Below are positions 52,492 through 59,776 of a DNA stretch of 64,000 bases, in pieces. Each line of letters begins with the position of its first letter. The stretch's first letter is position 1. The notes beneath the pieces are model-generated. The model was not told the origin of the DNA. It worked only from the letters and a program-made list of their open reading frames with translations, and searched no databases. Where the stretch lies: positions 1-64,000 of the forward strand of contig JAEDGC010000005.1 in NCBI GenBank assembly GCA_016297695.1, written 5' to 3'. Made by a program: the position numbers and the translations under genes. Source of the DNA: Bacilli bacterium (GTDB taxonomy: Bacteria; Bacillota_I; Bacilli_A; RF39; UBA660).

Positions 52492-53169
52492 ATGTTTGAA
52501 CAAGAAATGCTGAAAAAAATGTTAAAAGATGAAAATTTTGAAAAATATTATTTAGAAGTTTTAACGGGACGTTTTACAACGGGAAGTATTCAACTTGAAA
52601 CAGATTCAGATATTGCAGATTTTAAAAATGCTATTATGTATTCGAATAATTTGACAGCTTTGAAATATCTTTTACATAAAGATTCTAAATTAAATTTAGA
52701 AGATATTAAAAAAGTAGCCAAAATCGTTGAAGAAGATGATAATGATAAAGGATTCAGAACAGGTACTATATTTGTGGAAGGTTCAAATATTGAAAGAGCT
52801 CTTCCTAGAGATATTTATATGAAGATGTATAGTTTATTAGATAACTATTATAATGTTTGGGATTATAGTGGAAGTATTTTCTTCAAAGAAGCAATGTTTC
52901 ATTTACAGTTTTTACTAATTCATCCGTTTAGTGATGGTAATGGTAGAACTGCTAGAATAATAACTGCAACAAATTTATTAAAGCAAGGTTTATTACCTGG
53001 TATTATTACTAATGCTAATAAAAAAGAATATTGTGAAATTATTGAAAGACAAAACCCAAATGAATTAGCAGATTTTTTTGAAAAACTTAGTTTTAAAGAG
53101 GATATAGTCTTTGCAAAAATGTATGAAAATTATTTAAAAATTGAAAAAGATAATACTATGAAACTATAA
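52492..53169 (+). CDS. Fic-domain protein with autoinhibitory motif
   Basis: 225 residues. Active-site motif HPFSDGNGRTAR begins at His144 and is complete, so AMP transfer is possible. Upstream at T92-IFV-E96-G97 is a (S/T)xxxE(G/N) motif, the intramolecular inhibitory glutamate of class II Fic proteins. No separate antitoxin gene is adjacent, consistent with self-inhibition. Targets unknown. Stand-alone gene with AGAGGGG site. Confidence 0.88.
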   Translation: MFEQEMLKKMLKDENFEKYYLEVLTGRFTTGSIQLETDSDIADFKNAIMYSNNLTALKYLLHKDSKLNLEDIKKVAKIVEEDDNDKGFRTGTIFVEGSNIERALPRDIYMKMYSLLDNYYNVWDYSGSIFFKEAMFHLQFLLIHPFSDGNGRTARIITATNLLKQGLLPGIITNANKKEYCEIIERQNPNELADFFEKLSFKEDIVFAKMYENYLKIEKDNTMKL

Positions 53170-53478
53170 TTTTATATCAACAATCGTATTAAAATATAAA
53201 TATTGATTATTTTTTATAAAAACTTTACGATTAGTTTTATCAATTGATTTAATATTAGTATTGATTAAATATAAATAACCATTTTTATAATATGTTATAT
53301 TAACTTTCATACCACTCTCATAAGCTAAAATGATTTTTTCTTCTAATATAGATAGTTGATCATCTGACAGAATAGGCATGGCTATTTTGCCTTTATCTTG
53401 TATAATTTCTTTTACAACCTGTTTAGAGTTCATTAAAGAATTAAAGGGTTGCCATTTTATCATTTTTCTATCACTCAT
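53164..53478 (-). CDS. YolD-like protein
   Basis: 104 residues. MSDRKMIKWQPFNSLMNSK at the N-terminus and a beta-rich C-terminal part match the YolD family, which accompanies Y-family polymerases in Firmicutes and their plasmids and is of unknown function. The start overlaps the end of the polymerase gene by four bases, showing the usual polymerase-yolD operon. Its 3' end overlaps the convergent Fic gene by six bases. Confidence 0.85.
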   Translation of the reverse strand: MSDRKMIKWQPFNSLMNSKQVVKEIIQDKGKIAMPILSDDQLSILEEKIILAYESGMKVNITYYKNGYLYLINTNIKSIDKTNRKVFIKNNQYLYFNTIVDIKL

Positions 53479-54725
53479 GCATGATGACCTCCAATTTTGT
53501 TATTTCTATCTTTTATTGTAGAATCTGAAAGCAAAGATGATGCAAAAAGTAAACAATTTTTACCATATTTATCTTTTATATGATCAGTGCATACATTATA
53601 CTGATTTTCTAATTTTATTTCTTGATAAGTATCGAATATATTCAATTGAATATATTCTTTTTTTATAAGTTTTCCCAAAGAAATTGATATTTTACGAATA
53701 GGAAGAAATTCATAATATTTATTAAAAATTAGTAAGCAATATTTCAAAATAATCTCTTTGTTATCTGTAGAATTATCAAGTTGAACTTGGTGATAAAAAC
53801 CTCCACCTATATTTTTAGAATACCCAATTCCTAATCCTATTTTTTTACATTCTTTATTATTTTTTCTTAACCTTGCAGTAATAGAATCAACCATTTCTTC
53901 AATAATAAGAGAAATATTGCTTTCATCATAATCTTTAAATAAAATTTGACCAATACTATAAGACTTATCTTTAAAAATATTATCTTGTTTACAAATAATA
54001 CTTTCATCAAATCCATTTGCATTATTCCAAAGTTCTTCTCCAATAATACCATATTTTTTTATTAATTTATTTTTATCATAATTTGCTAAATCACCAATTG
54101 TATAAATACCTAAATTATTTAATTTTTTTCCCATTTTATTTCCGATTTTCCACATTTCTGATAAAGGACTTATTGGCCATAATTTTGTTTTGATATCTTC
54201 ATAATTCCATCGGGCAATCCCATTTTTATTTTTCTTAGCCTCTAAATCCATAGCTAATTTTGCTATTAGTAGATTTGGACCAATGCCACATGTAGCACAA
54301 AGACCTGTTTTTTCTTTTATTTTATTTAAAATATCTTGAGCTATTTCGTCTTCGTTTTTATTATACATTTTTAAATAATTTGTTAAATCTAAAAAAGCTT
54401 CATCAATTGAATAAACATGTAAATCATCTTCATTTACAAAATCTAAATAAATACTAATTACTTCTTTACTTTTAGCAATATATCTTGCCATTCGTGGTTT
54501 AGCAATAAAATATTTTATATTTTTAGGAATTTCATAAAGTCTTGTACGTGATTTTATTCCTAAATTTTTTAAATAGGGAGTAATAGCAAGTGTTATAGCT
54601 CCATTTCCTTGAGTTTTATTAGCAACAACTAAAGGAGTAGTAAACGGATCTAAATTTCTATCAATACATTCAACAAATGCAAAAAAACTTTTTAAATCAA
54701 TACAAAGAATGTTTCTTTTTATCAT
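53475..54725 (-). CDS. Y-family DNA polymerase (UvrX/UmuC-like)
   Basis: 416 residues from ATG 54725, which has GGAGG eight bases upstream. Catalytic acidic residues are in CIDLKSFFAFVE and VYSIDEAFLD; a helix-hairpin-helix region (KLNNLGIYTIGDLANY) and little-finger domain follow. Carries translesion synthesis. UvrX-type pairs with YolD; an SOS-box-like palindrome lies between promoter and start. Confidence 0.9.
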   Translation of the reverse strand: MIKRNILCIDLKSFFAFVECIDRNLDPFTTPLVVANKTQGNGAITLAITPYLKNLGIKSRTRLYEIPKNIKYFIAKPRMARYIAKSKEVISIYLDFVNEDDLHVYSIDEAFLDLTNYLKMYNKNEDEIAQDILNKIKEKTGLCATCGIGPNLLIAKLAMDLEAKKNKNGIARWNYEDIKTKLWPISPLSEMWKIGNKMGKKLNNLGIYTIGDLANYDKNKLIKKYGIIGEELWNNANGFDESIICKQDNIFKDKSYSIGQILFKDYDESNISLIIEEMVDSITARLRKNNKECKKIGLGIGYSKNIGGGFYHQVQLDNSTDNKEIILKYCLLIFNKYYEFLPIRKISISLGKLIKKEYIQLNIFDTYQEIKLENQYNVCTDHIKDKYGKNCLLFASSLLSDSTIKDRNNKIGGHHA

Positions 54726-54740
54726 AAAATGCCTCCATAC

Positions 54741-54752
54741 AAACATACGTTT
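54741..54752 (-). promoter_or_regulatory. LexA (SOS) box-like palindrome
   Basis: AAAC-ATAC-GTTT, a perfect four-base-arm palindrome resembling the Gram-positive LexA box GAAC-N4-GTTC with symmetric changes. It lies 16 bases upstream of the polymerase start, overlapping the region just past a TATAAA-type -10. Confidence 0.5.
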
Positions 54753-54872
54753 TATTTTATAAGTAAAATATTAAAATAACAATCTCCAAAAATTGGTATT
54801 TCTTTACACTTAAAAAATAATAATATTTTACTAAATAGACAAAACTGTTATATAATAATTATAGGTGGTTAA

Positions 54873-55682
54873 ATGGCTTTGTATAATATTAGATTGAATA
54901 ATCGTTGTGGTGGAAGTATTTATGTTACTAGAGCATTAACAGAAATGTTTGAAGGATATAATTTATATCAAATAGATAATGTAACTTCAAAGTTAGAAGA
55001 CAAACAAGATTTTTTTAAAAAGATTGATAAAGAAATGAAAAATTTTTTCCCAACTGTGAGTGCATGGCTAGAAAAAAGTAAAGATGAAAATGTCAAAAAG
55101 AAATTAATTTTTAATGATGAATTCGTCTATGAAATATCTTCTTTAGCATGTCAAAAAAAATCAAGTAAATTACCATATAATGAACTAAAAGAATATATAG
55201 AATATATAAAAAAATTATCTCTTGATAAAGAATGCTTGGAATTAATGAAAAAAAGTAATGTTTTTCCTAAATTGCTTAAAACAGAGTTAGAAAATTATAA
55301 CCGTGTTAAAAATATAGATGATATGTCTGATATTTTTGCAAGAGAACTTCCAGAAATAGAGAAAGCGATTGATATATATTTATGTCAATATTCTACTTTT
55401 CGCCAAGTAAGAGTTTGGGAAAAAGATTATTTTAAACAATTAGAATTAGAAAATAATTATAATTATCAAATAAATGAAAATATTTCTAGCATGGAAAAAA
55501 CAGAAAAAGATTTAGAAGAAGAAAATTTAATAAGGGATAGATATATTAGAGAATTATATGAAAAATATGATGGCGATATTGAAATGATGATTGAAATAAT
55601 GTCTGAGGAAAGATTGGATGAATTATCTTTAAAAGATCAAGATCTAATAGGATACACAGATTATAAAAAAAGACAACGTTAG
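54873..55682 (+). CDS. Hypothetical helical protein
   Basis: 269 residues, no signal or membrane helix, strongly charged and mainly helical. It starts MALYNIRLNNRCGGSIYVTRAL and ends in an acidic, then basic tail. No known motif. It has its own TATAAT (about 54853) and AGGTGG site and is followed by a small ORF after 24 bases. Confidence 0.65.
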   Translation: MALYNIRLNNRCGGSIYVTRALTEMFEGYNLYQIDNVTSKLEDKQDFFKKIDKEMKNFFPTVSAWLEKSKDENVKKKLIFNDEFVYEISSLACQKKSSKLPYNELKEYIEYIKKLSLDKECLELMKKSNVFPKLLKTELENYNRVKNIDDMSDIFARELPEIEKAIDIYLCQYSTFRQVRVWEKDYFKQLELENNYNYQINENISSMEKTEKDLEEENLIRDRYIRELYEKYDGDIEMMIEIMSEERLDELSLKDQDLIGYTDYKKRQR

Positions 55683-55706
55683 ATTTAATTTTTATGAGGT
55701 GAAAAT

Positions 55707-55964
55707 ATGAAAATAGAAATATATAAAGAACAAAATATACCAATGTTTAGTGTTGATGGAGAATTATTTGTATATGATGATTATGCATTAAATAATTTAG
55801 CTCTTACTTTAATAGATAATAAATATGATGGAATAACTGGTGTAGAAGTTAAATTACTAGATGAAGATTTAGTTGGAATAAAAAATGTTATTGAAAAATT
55901 GATTGAAGAAATAAATTCTAGTGATAAAACTTATGAAGAATTTATGAAAGATCTTGGTGAATAA
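55707..55964 (+). CDS. Small acidic hypothetical protein
   Basis: 85 residues with GAGGTGA seven bases before the ATG. A short beta segment (MFSVDGELFVYDDYAL) then an amphipathic C-terminal helix. No family recognised. It lies between the previous unknown gene and rluA-type gene, three bases from the latter, so all three are probably co-transcribed. Confidence 0.65.
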   Translation: MKIEIYKEQNIPMFSVDGELFVYDDYALNNLALTLIDNKYDGITGVEVKLLDEDLVGIKNVIEKLIEEINSSDKTYEEFMKDLGE

Positions 55965-55966
55965 AA

Positions 55967-56641
55967 GTGCCTAAAAATCATAAGAAGAAAAAACTAGATA
56001 TAATCTATGAAGATAAAGAATTAATTGTAGTTTGTAAACCTTCAAAACAATTATGCATTAGTACTATAAAAGATCATGAACATACTTTATATAATGAAGT
56101 TAGTTCTTATGTGAAAAAACAAAATCCTAAAAACAAAATATTTATAGTTCATCGTTTAGATAAAGATACATCAGGAATAGTTTTATTTGCTAAGAATGAA
56201 AAAATGAAAAGAAAATTACAAGAAAATTGGGATAAATTAGCTATAACACGTGAGTATGTTGCTGTTGTAGATGGTAATATGCCTTTAAAAAAAGATACTT
56301 TAAAAAATTATTTAAAAGAATCTAAAACATTACAAGTATATGTTACAAGTGATAAAAAAAATGGTAAACTTGCTATTACTAATTATGAAGTAATAAAATT
56401 TAGTAAAGTGTATAGCATGTTAAAAATCAATATTAATACTGGTAGAAAAAATCAAATAAGAGTCCAACTTGCTAATATAAATCATCCAATTGTTGGAGAT
56501 AAAAAATATAAATCAAGAAATAATCCTTTAGGAAGACTTGCGCTGCATGCAAATAAATTAGAAATTATAAATCCAATAACGAAGAAAAATATGATGTTTG
56601 AAAGCAAAGTTCCAGCTGCGTTTGACAAAATGTTTGAATAA
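55967..56641 (+). CDS. RluA-family pseudouridine synthase
   Basis: 224 residues with a GTG start. Catalytic Asp lies in HRLDKDTSGI (about residue 66), with INTGRKNQIRVQLANINHPIVGD and LALHANKLEI later. It lacks an N-terminal S4 domain, as in short RluA/TruC-type members. The RNA target is unassigned. Ends in a terminator-like ATGTTT / AAACAT hairpin just before the duplicated unit. Confidence 0.9.
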   Translation: MPKNHKKKKLDIIYEDKELIVVCKPSKQLCISTIKDHEHTLYNEVSSYVKKQNPKNKIFIVHRLDKDTSGIVLFAKNEKMKRKLQENWDKLAITREYVAVVDGNMPLKKDTLKNYLKESKTLQVYVTSDKKNGKLAITNYEVIKFSKVYSMLKININTGRKNQIRVQLANINHPIVGDKKYKSRNNPLGRLALHANKLEIINPITKKNMMFESKVPAAFDKMFE

Positions 56642-56701
56642 AACATTTTTTTGCTTTAAATAAAAACTTTGCTATAATAAAAATAGAATAAAGGTGAGTA
56701 T

Positions 56702-56860
56702 ATGAAATATGTAATGGTTAAGTCGTATGATAATAAAATAGTTAGAATACCAGAAGATAAAAAAGAAGAGTATTTAAATACTCAAGAAAGAATTAAATAT
56801 TTATTAAAACAAGGAAAAACTCTTAAAGAAATAAAAGAGTTAATTAAAAATGAAGATTAA
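56702..56860 (+). CDS. 52-residue hypothetical protein (unit A)
   Basis: 52 residues, starting MKYVMVKSYDNKIVRIPEDK, then an amphipathic, Lys/Glu-rich stretch ending LKEIKELIKNED with a weak helix-turn-helix look. Ribosome site AAAGGTGAG. It overlaps the next gene by 11 bases in another frame, so it is translationally coupled to it. Identical protein in unit B. No known family. Confidence 0.72.
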   Translation: MKYVMVKSYDNKIVRIPEDKKEEYLNTQERIKYLLKQGKTLKEIKELIKNED

Positions 56861-59555
56861 AGAAGAAATAATTAGATTTAATGAACAATTTGGTATTAAA
56901 ACTATATTTTGTGATCTTGGTGATGTATTAGGTTACAGTGAAAATAATACAATATATCTTAATGAAAATGAAGATAACTTCCAAAAAATAAATAATCATG
57001 AAATATTACATTTTTTTGAAGATACAAAAACCTTTATTGAATTAAAAGAAAAAATATTAAAAGATAATAAAGATAAAATAGATTTAATCAGAGAACAATA
57101 TGAATTAAGATATGCAGGACTTTATTCTAAAGAAGATATAAAAAATGGAATAATAGATATAGAAATAGTAATAGATATACTAACAGATAACTACATTATA
57201 GAGTTTAAAGATGGATTAAAAGTTGGAGAATACTTACTTGGAAGTATAAAAAAAGAATTATTAGAAAAAAGATATTTAAATTTAATAATTAAAAAAAATG
57301 TAGAACAAATGGATTTAAGTAAATGGGAAAAATTATTTGTTATAAATTTTTATGATGGAAAAAATCATGTTTTGCCACCAAAAGAAAATAGATATGAACA
57401 AATAAGAAAAGATATAGAAGAAGAATTAGAAAGATTATATTCTCTTATAAATGACAAAGAAGAATTTAGAATAAACACTAATAGCAAAGAAATATTAAGA
57501 GAATATGAGAGTGAGTTAAAAGCATTACAACAACGCGGAGAAGACACATCATATTTAGAAAGTAGAAAAGAATATTGCTTAAATGAATTATCGGAAAAAT
57601 TTAGCAATCATTTATATGAAGAATATAAACATATTGTAGATTTCATAAAAAATACAAATTATGAACCAGCATTTAAAGTTTTGATGTTAAATGAAACATT
57701 AACAAAAACATATAAATTAGATAAAGTAGAAGATAAAACAAATACAATTATTAAAAAAAGAGATATGCATAATACAATAACTGGACATATGACATTAAAT
57801 GAAACCGTATTAGATACAATTTATAATAATATAGATGATTATAATAATTTTGCACTTATCTATTTTGCAGGACTTGAAATATTTAATAAAAGTATAGCAC
57901 AAACAAGTGGAATAAAACTTGATGTAGTACAAACTTATAAAAAAGGTAAATGGTTAAAATTTGAAGGTAAAACATCAAATGAAAAAGAATATATAGCTAA
58001 TGCAGAAAAATTAGCATCACTTGTAAAAGATACTCCATGGTGTACAAAAACACTTGCATCAACTCAATTAGCACAAGGAGACTTCTTTGTGTTTGTAGAT
58101 AATGAAGATAAACCACATATAGCTGTAAAAATGAGTGGTAATGAAATAGATGAAGTAAGAGGTATATTAAATGATAATGCGCAAGAAATAGAAGAAGAAT
58201 ACAGAGATGTAACTTTATCTTTTTTAGAAAATAATAAAGGAATAAAAAATGGAAAAGAATGGTTAGAAAAAGAAGAGTTAAATAAAAGATTAATTAAATA
58301 TAATAATGAAATAGAATCTAGAACATTTGAATCAAAAAATGTAGATCAAATGTTAGAGGATTTATTTAAGGCTGATTATAAAAATCATGGACATGGAGAG
58401 AATACGAATAAAACTAAGCTTAAAAATAATTTACATAAAATAAAAGATAAGATAGCAAAGTACTATAATTGCAGTGAAGAAGAAATATTTATAGGAGATA
58501 TAGACTTTTCGAAAACTGATTATACAAAATGCCCTTATAAAGTAATATTTGGAAAGGTAGCTTTTGAAGGTTCTCAAGTAACCGATTTAGGGAATTTACA
58601 AACAATAGGTGGAAATGCAAATTTTATACTTTCTCAAGTAACAAATTTAGGCAATTTACAAACAATAGGTGGATATGCGTATTTTGTGGATTCTCAAGTA
58701 ACAAATTTAGGCAATCTACAAACAATAGGTGGAGAAGCAGATTTTGAAAATTCTCAATTAACCGATTTAGGTAATCTACAAACAATAGGTGGTGATGCGT
58801 ATTTTGGATATTCTAAAGTAACAGGTTTAAACAATCTACAAACAATAGGTGGAAATGCGTATTTTGAAAATTCTCAAGTAACAAATTTAGGCAATTTGCA
58901 AACAATAGGTGAAGAAGCATATTTTAGAGATTCTCAAGTAACAAATTTAGGCAGTTTACAAACAATAGGTGGAGGTGCATATTTTGGAGAATCTCAAGTA
59001 ACAAATTTAGGTAATCTACAAACAATAGGTGGAGAAGCCTCTTTTGGGGATTCTCAAGTAACAAATTTAGGTGATTTACAAACAATAGGTGGAGAAGCAG
59101 ATTTTACATGTTCTCAAATAACAAATTTAGGTAAACTAAAAACAATAGGTGGAGATGCATATTTTGGTTCTCAAGTAACAAATTTAGGTGATTTACAAAC
59201 AATAGGTGGAAATACAAATTTTATACATTCTCAAGTAACAAATTTAGGTAATCTACAAACAATAGGTGGAAAAGTAGATTTTAGAGGTTCTCAAGTAACA
59301 AATTTAGGTAATTTACAAACAATAGGTGGAGATGCATATTTTGGTTCTCGATTAACCAATTTAGGCAATTTACAGACAATAGGTGGAAATGCAGATTTTG
59401 AAAATTCTCAAGTAACAGATTTAGGTAATTTACAAAGAATTGAAGGAGAAGTATTCTTTTATTTCAAAAGTGAACTAGAAAAATTATATTATGAACAATT
59501 TGAAAATGGAGTAAGAAAAAATATTTTAGAAGAAGATGTTTCTATGAAAAGATAG
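56850..59555 (+). CDS. HExxH-domain protein with 15 20-residue repeats (unit A)
   Basis: 901 residues, no signal peptide. N-terminus with H50-EIL-H54 in a context (IYLNENE...NNHEILHFFE) resembling ImmA/IrrE-type minigluzincins. A long helical region, then a conserved module around residues 395-460 (TPWCTKTLASTQLAQGDFFV, FVDNEDKPHIAVKM, EVRGILN) also seen in phage-like LRR proteins by recollection. From about residue 575, 15 repeats of the type SQVTNLGNLQTIGGxAxFxx (two of 19 residues), and a C-terminal cap. The repeats probably form a solenoid for target binding. Function unknown. Confidence 0.78.
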   Translation: MKIKEEIIRFNEQFGIKTIFCDLGDVLGYSENNTIYLNENEDNFQKINNHEILHFFEDTKTFIELKEKILKDNKDKIDLIREQYELRYAGLYSKEDIKNGIIDIEIVIDILTDNYIIEFKDGLKVGEYLLGSIKKELLEKRYLNLIIKKNVEQMDLSKWEKLFVINFYDGKNHVLPPKENRYEQIRKDIEEELERLYSLINDKEEFRINTNSKEILREYESELKALQQRGEDTSYLESRKEYCLNELSEKFSNHLYEEYKHIVDFIKNTNYEPAFKVLMLNETLTKTYKLDKVEDKTNTIIKKRDMHNTITGHMTLNETVLDTIYNNIDDYNNFALIYFAGLEIFNKSIAQTSGIKLDVVQTYKKGKWLKFEGKTSNEKEYIANAEKLASLVKDTPWCTKTLASTQLAQGDFFVFVDNEDKPHIAVKMSGNEIDEVRGILNDNAQEIEEEYRDVTLSFLENNKGIKNGKEWLEKEELNKRLIKYNNEIESRTFESKNVDQMLEDLFKADYKNHGHGENTNKTKLKNNLHKIKDKIAKYYNCSEEEIFIGDIDFSKTDYTKCPYKVIFGKVAFEGSQVTDLGNLQTIGGNANFILSQVTNLGNLQTIGGYAYFVDSQVTNLGNLQTIGGEADFENSQLTDLGNLQTIGGDAYFGYSKVTGLNNLQTIGGNAYFENSQVTNLGNLQTIGEEAYFRDSQVTNLGSLQTIGGGAYFGESQVTNLGNLQTIGGEASFGDSQVTNLGDLQTIGGEADFTCSQITNLGKLKTIGGDAYFGSQVTNLGDLQTIGGNTNFIHSQVTNLGNLQTIGGKVDFRGSQVTNLGNLQTIGGDAYFGSRLTNLGNLQTIGGNADFENSQVTDLGNLQRIEGEVFFYFKSELEKLYYEQFENGVRKNILEEDVSMKR
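58572..59456 (+). repeat. 60-bp tandem repeats, 15 units (unit A)
   Basis: In-frame repeats of 60 bp, each encoding SxVT-x-LGNLQTIGG-x-A-x-F and two variable residues. Units 10 and 13 are 57 bp (one codon lost at FGSQ/FGSR). The consensus is near invariant except at positions 5, 15, 17, 19 and 20. Confidence 0.95.
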
Positions 59556-59567
59556 AAACATTTTTTT
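59536..59567 (+). terminator. Rho-independent terminator (unit A)
   Basis: ATGTTTCTA / TAGAAACAT stem overlapping the stop codon, T7. Confidence 0.85.
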
Positions 59568-59617
59568 GATTTAAATAAACAACTTTGTTATAATAAGAAT
59601 AGAATAAAGGTGAGTAT

Positions 59618-59776
59618 ATGAAATATGTTATGGTTAAGTCGTATGATAATAAAATAGTTAGAATACCAGAAGATAAAAAAGAAGAGTATTTAAATACTCA
59701 AGAAAGAATTAAATATTTATTAAAACAAGGAAAAACTCTTAAAGAAATAAAAGAGTTAATTAAAAATGAAGATTAA
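59618..59776 (+). CDS. 52-residue hypothetical protein (unit B)
   Basis: The protein is identical to that at 56702; the DNA differs by one synonymous base near the start (GTA to GTT). Same Shine-Dalgarno and the same 11-base overlap with the downstream large gene. Perfect conservation alongside a diverging partner repeat domain suggests a functional link to it, or simply recent duplication. Confidence 0.72.
   Translation: MKYVMVKSYDNKIVRIPEDKKEEYLNTQERIKYLLKQGKTLKEIKELIKNED

Noticed and set aside
51672..53169. Sir2 and Fic as an antiphage or toxin-antitoxin cluster
   Set aside because: Sir2 has the housekeeping zinc-binding form and the opposite orientation; Fic carries its own inhibitory motif; no shared promoter links them.
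58572..59456. Regular 60-bp repeats that could look like a CRISPR array
   Set aside because: The repeats are contiguous, in frame within a large gene, and have no unique spacers; no cas gene is present.
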